From positions 1-27,074 of the forward strand of contig DDTJ01000103.1 in the NCBI GenBank assembly GCA_002344525.1: a stretch of DNA of 27,074 nucleotides, written 5' to 3'. Both the position numbers and the translations under genes were made by a program. The notes under the pieces were generated by a model. It was not told where the DNA came from and ran no database searches. It saw only the letters and a program-made list of their open reading frames with translations. Positions 16,745 through 24,871 of the stretch are shown one piece after another. Position 1 is the first letter of the stretch. The number at the start of each line of letters is the position of its first letter. The stretch is from Akkermansiaceae bacterium UBA2367. Lineage in GTDB: Bacteria; Verrucomicrobiota; Verrucomicrobiia; Verrucomicrobiales; DEV007.

Positions 16745-17035
16745 ATGTCCGAAGACGCCACGAATATCGTCGCCTTCCCCGCAGGTGGCTCTCTGCCGGT
16801 CCCGTCCTCGGGAAAACGCTCCATCCCTATGAGAAGTGACCTCGTCGTTGCGGCATCCAAAGTGATCCCCGAACCCCCTGTGCTCATCAATCTGGTCTCC
16901 GCCAGGGTCAAGCAGTTGAACAACGGGCGCTCCCCGCTCGTCCGGGTCGATCACCGCATGGGGGCCGCCGACATTGCCCTCACCGAGATCATCGAAGGCA
17001 AGATCGGTCTGGAGCCGAAAGAGAAGGAAGCTTGA
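16745..17035 (+). CDS. rpoZ: RNA polymerase omega subunit
   Basis: A 96-residue protein. Residues 29-88 (MRSDLVVAASKV...VLINLVSARVKQL...RVDHRMGAADIALTEIIEGKI) match the omega family in its PVC-group form. Omega helps fold and assemble beta-prime into RNA polymerase. The start at 16745 adds 28 mostly polar residues before the conserved MRSDLV. The internal ATG at 16829 would give a more typical short omega, so the true start is uncertain. The gene is followed after 132 bases by uvrB. Confidence 0.88.
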   Translation: MSEDATNIVAFPAGGSLPVPSSGKRSIPMRSDLVVAASKVIPEPPVLINLVSARVKQLNNGRSPLVRVDHRMGAADIALTEIIEGKIGLEPKEKEA

Positions 17036-17048
17036 GGCGCTTCGCGCC

Positions 17049-17080
17049 GTGAAAGGTGCGAAGGTAAAAGGTGAAAGGTC
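17049..17080 (+). repeat. Purine-rich GTGAAAGGT repeat, rpoZ-uvrB gap
   Basis: Tandem variants of GTGAAAGGT / AAGGTAAAAG occupy this short gap. The same motif occurs at 3542-3613, 4565-4582 and 7765-7797, where it sits beside palindromic repeats; here no palindrome follows. Confidence 0.7.
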
Positions 17081-17167
17081 TGGATCGCGGTGGTCCGGCT
17101 CCTTTCTGGATTTCAGCCGAAATCAGCGGTCGCCCTCCCCGTTTCCGGGCTAGATTGGGGTCGATCC

Positions 17168-19312
17168 ATGTCCGTCTTCAGCCTCCATTCCGAGTTCCAG
17201 CCCCAAGGGGACCAGGAACAGGCCATCGCCAAGCTGACCAAGTCCCTCCTTGCCGGGAACGAGCACCAGACCCTCCTCGGCGTGACCGGGTCGGGCAAGA
17301 CCTTCACCGTGGCGAACGTCATCGCCGCGCTGGAGAGGCCGACCTTGGTGATGTCGCACAACAAGACCCTCGCGGCCCAGCTCTACAGCGAGTTGAAGAC
17401 CTTCTTTCCCGACAACGCGGTGGAGTATTTCGTCTCCTACTTCGACTACTACCAGCCCGAGGCCTACATCCCCCGCACCGACACCTACATCGAGAAGGAC
17501 TCCTCGATCAACGACGAGATCGAGCGCCTGCGGCTTTCCGCGATGAGCTCGCTGCTGATGCGGAAGGATGTCGTCGTCGTGGCCAGCGTCTCCTGCATCT
17601 ACGGCCTCGGCTCGCCCGACGACTACCGCGACATGATGGTCCCGGTGCGCGTCGCCGACACGCTCGACCGCGACGAATTTCTCCACAAGCTCGTGGCCAT
17701 CCTCTACGAACGGAACGACATCGAGTTCCAGCGGGGCCGCTTCCGCGTGCGCGGCGATGTCGTCGAGGTCTATCCCGCCTACCTCGACGAGGAGGCCGTG
17801 CGCGTCGAGTTCTTCGGCGACGAGATCGACCGGGTCACCCTCTTCGACCCGCTCACGGGACGGGCGCGCGATTCGTTGCGGGAGTTCACCTTCTACCCCG
17901 CGAAGCAGTTCGTCACCCCGAAGGAGAAGATGAACGCCGCCATCCGCGAGATCCGCAAGGAACTGGCCGAGCGCGTCGAGTATTTCGAAAAGAACCAGAA
18001 GTACCTCGAAGCCCAGCGCATCAAGCAGCGCACCGAATACGACATCGAGATGATGCAGGAGATGGGCTTCTGCCAGGGCATCGAGAACTACTCGCGCCAC
18101 CTCACCGCGCGGCCCGCCGGGAGTCGTCCGGGGACGCTGATCGACTTCTTCCCCGAGGATTTCCTCACCGTGATCGACGAGTCGCACGTCACCGTCCCGC
18201 AGATCGGCGGGATGTACGAGGGCGACCGCTCGCGCAAGCAGGTCCTCGTCGATTTCGGCTTCCGCCTCCCCAGCGCCCTCGACAACCGGCCCCTGCGTTT
18301 CGACGAGTTCATGGAGATGACGAACCAGCGCCTCTACGTCAGCGCGACGCCGTCCCGCTTCGAGATCGAGAACTCCGTCTCGGGGAAACAAGGCTACACT
18401 CCCCACCGCCGCGCCCGCGACGCGCGGGAGGAGGCCGTGCCCGCCCGGCTTCCGCGCATCTCCGGCAGCCGCCAGTCCGTCGCCGACTTCCATCCCGAGA
18501 AGCCCGGCGTCGATCTTATCGTCGAGCAGATCATCCGCCCCACCGGATTGCTCGATCCCGTCGTCACCCTGCGCCCGCTGAAAGGCCAGATCGACGAGAC
18601 CATCGAGCTCTGCCGCCAGCGCGTCGAGCGGGGCGAGCGCGTCCTCGTCACCACCCTGACGAAGCGCACCGCCGAGGACCTCACCGACTACCTCCGCAAA
18701 GTCGGCCTGCGGGTGCGCTACCTCCATGCCGACGTGGACGCCATCGAGCGCGTCGAGATCCTGCGCGGCCTCCGCGCCGCCGAGTTCGACATCCTCGTGG
18801 GGATCAACCTCCTGCGTGAGGGCCTCGACCTGCCCGAGGTCAGCCTCGTCTGCGTCCTCGACGCCGATAAAGAGGGATTCCTCCGCAGCGAGACCTCCCT
18901 GATCCAGACCGTGGGCCGCGCCGCCCGCCACGTCCGCGGCGAGGCCGTGCTCTTCGCCGACGCCGTGACCGACTCCATCCAGAGCCTGCTCGGCATCACC
19001 GAATACCGCCGCCGCGTCCAGAGCGAGCACAACGAGGCGCACGGCATCGTGCCCCGCACGGTGTCGCGCGGCGACCAGGGCAGCCTGCGCATCTACCAGC
19101 GAGGACGGGAGGTGGAGGACTCGCTCGTGGCCGAGCCGGGAGACTACCTCGACGTGCTCGCCGTGATCCGCGAACTGGAAGGGGAGATGCAGGAGGCCGC
19201 CACGCGGCTAGAATTTGAACGCGCCGCCCTCATTCGCGATCAGATCAACCAGCTCAAGGAGAAGGCCGGGGAGAAACCCCTCGCGGTGAAGCGGGCGAAG
19301 GTTCGGTATTGA
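17168..19312 (+). CDS. uvrB: UvrABC excinuclease subunit B, with internal insertion
   Basis: A 714-residue protein, the damage-verifying helicase-like subunit of nucleotide excision repair that works with UvrA and UvrC. Walker A GVTGSGKT lies at 38-45. The beta-hairpin region FVSYFDYYQPEAYIP is intact, as are the DESH motif (VIDESHVTVPQIGG), motif V/VI (LVGINLLREGLDLPE, IQTVGRAARH) and a C-terminal UVR domain (LEGEMQEAATRLEFERAALIRDQI). Unusually, after the conserved SATP at 392-395 the usual GPYE-SGG segment is replaced by SRFEIEN plus about 45 Arg-rich residues (about 402-450) before IVEQIIRPTGL. The frame is continuous and helicase motifs resume normally, so the protein should be functional. 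The start at 17168 (MSVFSLHSEFQPQGDQ) fits the family. Confidence 0.95.
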   Translation: MSVFSLHSEFQPQGDQEQAIAKLTKSLLAGNEHQTLLGVTGSGKTFTVANVIAALERPTLVMSHNKTLAAQLYSELKTFFPDNAVEYFVSYFDYYQPEAYIPRTDTYIEKDSSINDEIERLRLSAMSSLLMRKDVVVVASVSCIYGLGSPDDYRDMMVPVRVADTLDRDEFLHKLVAILYERNDIEFQRGRFRVRGDVVEVYPAYLDEEAVRVEFFGDEIDRVTLFDPLTGRARDSLREFTFYPAKQFVTPKEKMNAAIREIRKELAERVEYFEKNQKYLEAQRIKQRTEYDIEMMQEMGFCQGIENYSRHLTARPAGSRPGTLIDFFPEDFLTVIDESHVTVPQIGGMYEGDRSRKQVLVDFGFRLPSALDNRPLRFDEFMEMTNQRLYVSATPSRFEIENSVSGKQGYTPHRRARDAREEAVPARLPRISGSRQSVADFHPEKPGVDLIVEQIIRPTGLLDPVVTLRPLKGQIDETIELCRQRVERGERVLVTTLTKRTAEDLTDYLRKVGLRVRYLHADVDAIERVEILRGLRAAEFDILVGINLLREGLDLPEVSLVCVLDADKEGFLRSETSLIQTVGRAARHVRGEAVLFADAVTDSIQSLLGITEYRRRVQSEHNEAHGIVPRTVSRGDQGSLRIYQRGREVEDSLVAEPGDYLDVLAVIRELEGEMQEAATRLEFERAALIRDQINQLKEKAGEKPLAVKRAKVRY

Positions 19313-19320
19313 ACCCCCAT

Positions 19321-19357
19321 CCTCCTACTCTTACTCCTCCTCATCCTCCTACTCCTC
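19321..19357. repeat. Pyrimidine-rich CTCCTACT repeat, uvrB-dsbD gap
   Basis: An unbroken run of CTCCT/TACTC/TTACTC units. On the opposite strand it reads GAGTAAGAGTAGGAG, the same unit type as the purine arm at 7961-8007. It fills part of the 138-base gap after uvrB. Confidence 0.65.
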
Positions 19358-19388
19358 AAGCATCAGGGAAAAGGCGGGCACGCGTCAC

Positions 19389-19417
19389 TTGAGCGTCGCC
19401 TTTCCCTCCCATACCGT
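19389..19417 (+). promoter_or_regulatory. Possible promoter for dsbD
   Basis: TTGAGC at 19389-19394 and TACCGT at 19412-19417 are 17 bases apart. Transcription would start about 27 bases before the dsbD ATG. The -10 match is only fair. Confidence 0.35.
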
Positions 19418-19450
19418 TAAGCTCCCAGTCCCTCCGACGTCGAAATCCCC

Positions 19451-21586
19451 ATGGCTCCCCTCCCCCTTCGTTTCGTTTTCCTCGCCCTCGTCGGCCTCTT
19501 CGTCGCGCCCGCCCACGCCCAATCGACCCCGGTGCGGGACAAGAACGTCGAGGCCCGCCTCGTCGCCGACGTCTCCACGATCCAGCCGGGCGAGCCGTTC
19601 ACCCTCGGCTTGCAGTTCGCCATCGACCCGACTTGGCACACCTACTGGTCGAATCCGGGCGAGACAGGCAAACCCACCTCTCTGAAGCTCGACCTGCCCG
19701 AGGGCTTCGCCGCCGGGCCGCTGCGCTTCCCCGTGCCGAAGAAATTCATCACCGACTACGGCATGGGGGTGCGCGAGGCGGGCTACGGCTACGAAACCTC
19801 GGTGATCCACTTGGTCACCGTCACCCCGCCATCGACCCTGACAAAGGGACAAAGCATCACCCTCTCCGGAAGGGCTGACTGGCTGATGTGCGACCCGAAT
19901 ACCTGCGTGCCGGGGAAGGCGGCTCTCTCCATCACGCTCGCGGTGGGGGACGCGACCGCTCCCTCGCCCGAGGCCGCCGCGATCAGGGAGGCGCTCACGC
20001 AAGTGCCGGAGCCAGTCCCTGCGCCGCTCTCGGTCTCGCTGGAGGGAGGCCAAGTCGTCCTTGCCGCGACGATCCCCGCCGGGTCGATTCCCGAGGGGGC
20101 GAAGCTCGTCTTCCGCCCCTTGAAAAACCAAGTCTTCGACTCCTTCGCCGAAACCGTCGTCTCTGTCGCGGGGGAAGAAGTGACGATCACCGCGCCGAAG
20201 CACGAATCCCTCGCCGCCGCACCCGAGTCCTTCTCCGGCGTGCTCGTGGTCGAGTCGCCGCAAGGGAAAAGCGGCTTCACGCTGTCCACCGGAGGCGTTT
20301 CCGAAACCGATCCCGTCGAGACTGCGGAGTCCGACCCCGACGCCGGGACGGAAAGCGCGGAGCCTGAGCCCCTTCCCTTCGGCGGCGGGTTGTCTGGAAT
20401 GCTCCTCGCCGCCTTCCTCGGCGGCATTGTCCTGAACATCATGCCCTGCGTCTTCCCCGTGATCTCGCTGAAGGTAATGTCCTTCGTCGGACAGGCCGGG
20501 GAGGACAGGAAAAAGGTCTTCGCCCATGCCCTCGCCTTCGCCCTCGGCGTGCTCGTCTTCTTCTGGGTGCTCACTGTGGCGATGCTCGTGCTGCGCGGGG
20601 TCGGCGGCGAGGTGGGATGGGGCGTGCAGCTCCGCCAGCCCGGCTTCGTCATCGCGCTGATTTTCGTGATGGTCGCCGTGGCGATGAGCCTCTTCGGCGT
20701 CTTCGAGATCGGCACGTCCCTGACCTCGGTCGGCGGCGGGCTCGCCTCGAAGTCGGGCTACGGGGGCAGTTTCTGGAGCGGCGCCCTCGCCGTGCTCCTC
20801 GCGACGCCCTGCACCGCGCCGCTCATGGCCCCGGCCATCGGCTTCGCCCTCTCGCAGTCGGCCCCGGTGATGTTCCTCGTTTTCACCGCCCTCGGCCTCG
20901 GCCTCGCCGCGCCGTATTTCATCTTCGCGATCTTCCCGAGGCTCCTCGACGTGATCCCCGCGCCCGGCGCGTGGATGGAGACCTTCAAGCAGTTCATGGG
21001 CTTCCCCATGCTCGCCGTCGTCGTCTGGCTCGCCGGGGTGCTCTCGAAGCAGCTCGACGTGGCCGGGTTGCAATGGGCGCTCGCCTCCGTCCTGCTGGTG
21101 GCGGTCGCGGCTTGGATCCTCGGGCGCTTCGCCGGATTCGAGCGGCCCCGTCCGACGCGGATCAAGGCGAGGGTCGCCGCCTTGGCCGTCTTCCTCATCG
21201 CCCTCTTCGTCGCGTGGGACGCCTCCGCCAAACGCGCCCCCGCCAACGTCGTCGACATCGCCGAGGTCATCGCGAAGCACCGCGCCGAGGGCAAAAACGT
21301 CTTCGTCGATTTCACCGCCGAATGGTGCGTCACCTGCAAGGTCAACAAGCGCGTCGCGATCAAGACTGCCGCAGTGCAGGAGGCTTTCGAGGAGAACGAC
21401 ATCGAGTTCGTCACGGCGGACTGGACCAACGAGGATCCCTCCATCGCGAAAATCCTCGCCGAGCACGGCCGCGCCGGAGTGCCTCTCTACCTCCTCTATC
21501 CCGCCGACCCCGGGCGGCCCGCGATCCGCTTGAAGGACGGCTTCATCACCCCCGGCGACATCTTGGAGGCGATCGAGGGGCTGTGA
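19451..21586 (+). CDS. dsbD: Thiol:disulfide interchange protein DsbD
   Basis: A 711-residue protein with the three-domain plan of DsbD. The signal peptide ends AHA at 21-23. An N-terminal periplasmic domain has Cys147 and Cys152 in ADWLMCDPNTCVPG. The central membrane domain has about eight helices, with redox cysteines Cys333 (IMPCVFPV) and Cys454 (TPCTAP). The C-terminal thioredoxin domain carries CVTC at 626-629 (TAEWCVTCKVNKR). Electrons pass from cytoplasmic thioredoxin through the membrane cysteines to periplasmic partners such as those used in disulfide isomerisation or cytochrome c maturation. The N-terminal domain resembles the DsbC/ScsB type more than E. coli DsbD-alpha. The start at 19451 gives a good signal peptide; no clear SD is seen. 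The gene stands alone between uvrB and a convergent gene. Confidence 0.94.
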   Translation: MAPLPLRFVFLALVGLFVAPAHAQSTPVRDKNVEARLVADVSTIQPGEPFTLGLQFAIDPTWHTYWSNPGETGKPTSLKLDLPEGFAAGPLRFPVPKKFITDYGMGVREAGYGYETSVIHLVTVTPPSTLTKGQSITLSGRADWLMCDPNTCVPGKAALSITLAVGDATAPSPEAAAIREALTQVPEPVPAPLSVSLEGGQVVLAATIPAGSIPEGAKLVFRPLKNQVFDSFAETVVSVAGEEVTITAPKHESLAAAPESFSGVLVVESPQGKSGFTLSTGGVSETDPVETAESDPDAGTESAEPEPLPFGGGLSGMLLAAFLGGIVLNIMPCVFPVISLKVMSFVGQAGEDRKKVFAHALAFALGVLVFFWVLTVAMLVLRGVGGEVGWGVQLRQPGFVIALIFVMVAVAMSLFGVFEIGTSLTSVGGGLASKSGYGGSFWSGALAVLLATPCTAPLMAPAIGFALSQSAPVMFLVFTALGLGLAAPYFIFAIFPRLLDVIPAPGAWMETFKQFMGFPMLAVVVWLAGVLSKQLDVAGLQWALASVLLVAVAAWILGRFAGFERPRPTRIKARVAALAVFLIALFVAWDASAKRAPANVVDIAEVIAKHRAEGKNVFVDFTAEWCVTCKVNKRVAIKTAAVQEAFEENDIEFVTADWTNEDPSIAKILAEHGRAGVPLYLLYPADPGRPAIRLKDGFITPGDILEAIEGL

Positions 21587-21604
21587 GCGCCGCCCCCGGA
21601 CCGG

Positions 21605-21633
21605 ACAGGGTCTGATCGTGGACCGGACCCTGT
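21605..21633. terminator. Stem-loop between convergent dsbD and YkgJ-type gene
   Basis: ACAGGGTC (21605-21612) and GACCCTGT (21626-21633) form a perfect 8-bp stem with a 13-base loop, 18 bases after the dsbD stop. The following TATGCTTCTTT is only a weak U-tract, so it may be a weak or two-way terminator. Confidence 0.45.
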
Positions 21634-21729
21634 TATGCTTCTTTGCGTCATGTTTTCGGAAAGCCCAAGGAGGGCCGCGAATGACGCCGAGACCTGCGAC
21701 CGGCATTTCCACTCACCGCATCCTCCCGC

Positions 21730-22089
21730 TCAGGGAACCTCGCCGGGGGCGAGCGGCACGGGCACCGCTTCGCAGACCTCGCGCCAGCCGGGAAAGTTCC
21801 AGCGGTTCGGGAAGCCGGCGCATTGGTCAGGCTTCACCGCCTGGATGCGGCAGTCGATGCCGTCGAGAAAGATGCACTCGTGGTTCGGCCTGGAGATCAG
21901 GGTGAGCCTGGTGCGCTGGACGTTGACCTCGGTGTATTGCGCGATGAACTCGCTTTCGGGCATCTCCAGATAGGTGGCGATGCGTTGGATCTCGGCCTTG
22001 GACACGGGCACCTCGCCGGGCCAGCGGCAGCAGTTGCCGCAGCGCTGGCAAACGTAGCGGACGCCTTCCTTCATGTCGTGCAAGCTCAT
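21730..22089 (-). CDS. YkgJ-type cysteine-cluster protein (CxxCxxCC)
   Basis: A 119-residue protein of the zinc/iron-chelating CxxCxxCC family. The cluster CQRCGNCCRWPG gives Cys14, 17, 20 and 21, with later Cys residues in HECIFLDG, DCRIQ and QCAGFP, the normal family pattern. Members bind a metal centre; their cellular role is poorly known. The start MSLHDMKEGVRYVC at 22089 was chosen over an in-frame upstream ATG at 22176 because family proteins begin shortly before the first Cys. It is convergent with dsbD and divergent from mreB. Confidence 0.87.
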   Translation of the reverse strand: MSLHDMKEGVRYVCQRCGNCCRWPGEVPVSKAEIQRIATYLEMPESEFIAQYTEVNVQRTRLTLISRPNHECIFLDGIDCRIQAVKPDQCAGFPNRWNFPGWREVCEAVPVPLAPGEVP

Positions 22090-22169
22090 CGGGATCGTCG
22101 AAAGAGGGGGAAGATCGCCCCGATCCGACCGGACGGCACCGCTTTTTTGCCGGACGGGACGGCGACTGG

Positions 22170-22197
22170 TTGGCAAAGATCAGAAATGTGTTAAATT
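22170..22197 (+). promoter_or_regulatory. Predicted promoter for the mre operon
   Basis: TTGGCA at 22170-22175 and TAAATT at 22192-22197 are 16 bases apart, within an AT-rich patch that stands out from the local GC. It lies about 95 bases before the chosen mreB start, in the divergent gap. Confidence 0.5.
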
Positions 22198-22290
22198 TAC
22201 GGTTTTTCTAAATGATTCCGAACGGAGCGGCTCCATGCGGGGATGATCCCCGCCGTGCTCCCGTCGCGTTCCCCACTGCTTTTTGACTCC

Positions 22291-23316
22291 ATGATCGGCA
22301 AATTCATCGGCGCTTTTTCGAGCGACATCGGCATCGACCTTGGGACGGCGAACACGCTCGTCTACGTGCGGGACCAGGGAGTCGTGCTGAGGGAACCCTC
22401 GGTCGTGGCGGTGAAATCCGGCACGAATTTCGTCCTCGCCGTGGGCGACGACGCCAAGCGCATGCTGGGGCGCACGCCTGGGAACATCGTCGCGGTGCGC
22501 CCGCTGCGAGACGGGGTCGTCGCGGACTACGAGGTGACCGAGGCGATGCTGCGGCATTTCATCCGCAAGATCCACCGCCGCCGCTGGATCCGGCCCCGCA
22601 TCGTCATCGCGGTGCCCTCGGGCATCACCGAGGTGGAGAAGCGGGCGGTGAACGAGTCCGCCGCCGCCGCGGGGGCGCGGGAGGTCCACTTGATCGAGGA
22701 GCCGATGGCCGCGGCCATCGGGGTGGGGCTGCCGGTCCACGAGGCCGCCGCGAACATGATCGTGGACATCGGCGGCGGCACCACCGAGGTGGCCATCATC
22801 TCGCTCTACGGGCTGGTCTACAGCCGCAGCCTGCGCGTCGCCGGGGACGAGCTCGACGAGGCCGTCGCCAACTACCTGCGCCGCGCCTGCAACCTCATGA
22901 TCGGCGAGCGCACCGCCGAGGAGATCAAGATTCGCATGGGCTCGGCCTTCCCCCAGGAAAAGGAAACCTCGGTCGAGGTGAAAGGGCGCGACCTCGTCTC
23001 AGGGCTGCCGCGCACGGTCAAGGTGACCTCCACCGAGATCCGCGAGGCGATGATGGAGCCGCTCGGAGCGATCGTCGATTCGATCCGGGCGACGCTGGAA
23101 CGCTGCCCGCCCGAGCTCTCCGCCGACCTTGTGGACCGGGGCATCGTCCTCGCGGGCGGTGGGGCCTTGCTGAAGGGCATCGACCGGCTCGTCTCCGAGG
23201 AGACCGGCCTGCCGGTGCATGTCGCCGAGGACCCGCTCAGCGCCGTGGCCGAGGGTGTCGGCAAACTGCTCGACGAACTCGATTTTCTCAAGAAAGTGAC
23301 CCGGACGGCGCGTTAT
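22291..23316 (+). CDS. mreB: Rod-shape actin homologue MreB
   Basis: A 341-residue bacterial actin that forms membrane-bound filaments guiding lateral wall synthesis. The phosphate-1 loop (DIGIDLGTANTLVYV), phosphate-2 loop (IVDIGGGTTEVAIISLYG) and adenosine motif (GIVLAGGGALLKGI) are all intact. The N-terminal MIGKFIGAF is a short amphipathic stretch of the kind used for membrane binding. The start at 22291 was chosen for that N-terminus; the ATG at 22243 adds 16 residues without family support. It is the first gene of mreB-mreC-mreD-mrdA. The frame ends with ARTARY; the stop codon follows at 23317-23319. Confidence 0.96.
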
Positions 23317-23366
23317 TGACGCCCGCTCCGGCCACCGGGCCGAGGCCCCGCCGGATCGACCCATCA

Positions 23367-24281
23367 ATGAGCCGACTGAACCTCATATTCCTCATCGCCT
23401 TCATCGGGATGCTGATCTGGATCACGCTCTTCCAACCGGAGATGGTGGGGACGATCCAGCGCGGTGCCATGTCCGCGATGCGGCCTTTCCTGAAGGCTTC
23501 GGACCGACTGGAGACCTCCCTCGACCAACTGGGGGACGAAGCGCCCAGTCCCGCCCAGCTCCGCGAGAGGCTCGCCGGGGTCGAGCAGGAGCGCGACCGC
23601 TTGAAGCTCGAAGTGATCCAGCTCGACGAACTCCTCCAGGAGAACCGCCAGCTCCGCCGCGCCCTCCAGTACCGGGAGCGGTCCCCCCTCTCCCTCGCCG
23701 CCGCCCGCGTCATCAGCCGCAAGCCGTCGCAATGGTACAGCACCGTCGTGATCGACAAGGGGGAGAGCGACGGCATCGCCGCGGACAGCCCCGTGGTCGT
23801 CCCCTTGGGCGACGGGGCCGGGCTCGTCGGCAAAGTCAGCGAAGTGCTCGGTCCCCGCTCCGCTGTCGTCGTCCTCCTCACCGACGAGTTGTGCCAGGTC
23901 TCGGCGAAGCTGGAGAACTCGCACGAGCAGGGCATCCTCAGCGGGCAGCGCGGCGCCCTCCTCACCCTGCCCTCCCTGAAGCTCCGCTACCTTTCGAAGG
24001 AGGCGCGGGCCGAACCGGGCACGAAAGTCCTCAGCTCGGGGACGGGCGAGCTTTTCCCCCCGAACCTCCTCCTCGGCGAGGTCGCGAGCCTCCGCCACGG
24101 GGCCCTCGACGCCGAGGCGGTCGTGAAGCCAGCGGTGAACTTCGACGACCTCGTCGATGTCTTCGTCATCCTGCCCGCAGCGGCGGACGGGGAGGAGGAC
24201 ACGGACGGGGAAGCCCCGGACAAGGCCGGGGACGGGACCGCCGCCACCCGCGCCAAGCCCTCCGCCGCCACCCGGCCATGA
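23367..24281 (+). CDS. mreC: Cell shape protein MreC
   Basis: A 304-residue protein. An N-terminal membrane helix (about 5-22) is followed by a coiled coil (about 60-105, LRERLAGVEQERDRLKLEVIQLDELLQENRQL) and the two periplasmic beta domains of MreC (VIDKGESDGI..., GLVGKVSEV, VLSSGTGELFPPNLLLGEV). The tail after about 275 is acidic and low-complexity. MreC links the MreB filament to the periplasmic PBP2/RodA synthase. ATG 23367 begins a clean membrane anchor. Its stop overlaps the mreD start (ATGA). Confidence 0.93.
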   Translation: MSRLNLIFLIAFIGMLIWITLFQPEMVGTIQRGAMSAMRPFLKASDRLETSLDQLGDEAPSPAQLRERLAGVEQERDRLKLEVIQLDELLQENRQLRRALQYRERSPLSLAAARVISRKPSQWYSTVVIDKGESDGIAADSPVVVPLGDGAGLVGKVSEVLGPRSAVVVLLTDELCQVSAKLENSHEQGILSGQRGALLTLPSLKLRYLSKEARAEPGTKVLSSGTGELFPPNLLLGEVASLRHGALDAEAVVKPAVNFDDLVDVFVILPAAADGEEDTDGEAPDKAGDGTAATRAKPSAATRP

Positions 24282-24871
24282 AGTTCCTCCTCCTGCTGGT
24301 CGTGCTGCTGCTGCTCTCCTTCATCCTTCAGGAGTTCCTCCCCGTCTTCGGGTGGGCCTACGGATCGCGCCTCCTCCTCGTCCACACGGTCTTCCTCGCC
24401 GCCGCCGCCGCTGTGCCCTTCCCCGCGATGCTCTCCATGGCCCTCGTGGCCGGCTTCCTCTGGGACGCGCGCTACCATGTCCCGGTCTATCCCGACGAGG
24501 CCACCCTCGGCCTCATCACCCAGTCGGAGATCCCTTTCGGCTTCACCATCCTCCTCTTCGGCCTCGCCGGTTCCCTCATCCAAGGGGTGCGCCCGCTCTT
24601 CCGCCGCGGCCGCTGGGAGCTGCCCGTCCTCTTGATCGGGGTCGCCACGGGGCTGATGCTGCTCTTCGAATACCTCGTCGTCAGCTTCCACCGAGGCGAG
24701 ATGGAGACGTCGCCGGAACTTTGGTGGAAATTGCTCATGACCTCCTTGTTTTCTTCTCTCGTTTCGCCCTTTTTGCTGCTACTGTTGAGCCGCGCCGCCG
24801 AGCGCATGCGGTATCGCATCCGCATGGACGGGCTGAAGCGGCGCCACGTCCACGATGGTGACGCACTTTAG
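24278..24871 (+). CDS. mreD: Rod shape-determining membrane protein MreD
   Basis: A 197-residue protein with five or so hydrophobic segments, the expected size and topology for MreD. Its sequence is weakly conserved across bacteria. The assignment rests on topology, the VAGFLWDARYHVP-like loop after a helix pair, and its position between mreC and mrdA. The ATGA overlap with mreC sets the start. It overlaps mrdA by 17 bases. Confidence 0.85.
   Translation: MKFLLLLVVLLLLSFILQEFLPVFGWAYGSRLLLVHTVFLAAAAAVPFPAMLSMALVAGFLWDARYHVPVYPDEATLGLITQSEIPFGFTILLFGLAGSLIQGVRPLFRRGRWELPVLLIGVATGLMLLFEYLVVSFHRGEMETSPELWWKLLMTSLFSSLVSPFLLLLLSRAAERMRYRIRMDGLKRRHVHDGDAL

Noticed and set aside
13778..16954. 1058-codon minus-strand frame
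   Set aside because: Antisense of yidC, khpB and the hairpin repeats; those genes are certain on the plus strand.
17150..19042. 630-codon minus-strand frame
   Set aside because: Antisense of uvrB.
19385..21712. 775-codon minus-strand frame
   Set aside because: Antisense of dsbD; composition is His/Gly/Glu-rich without motifs.
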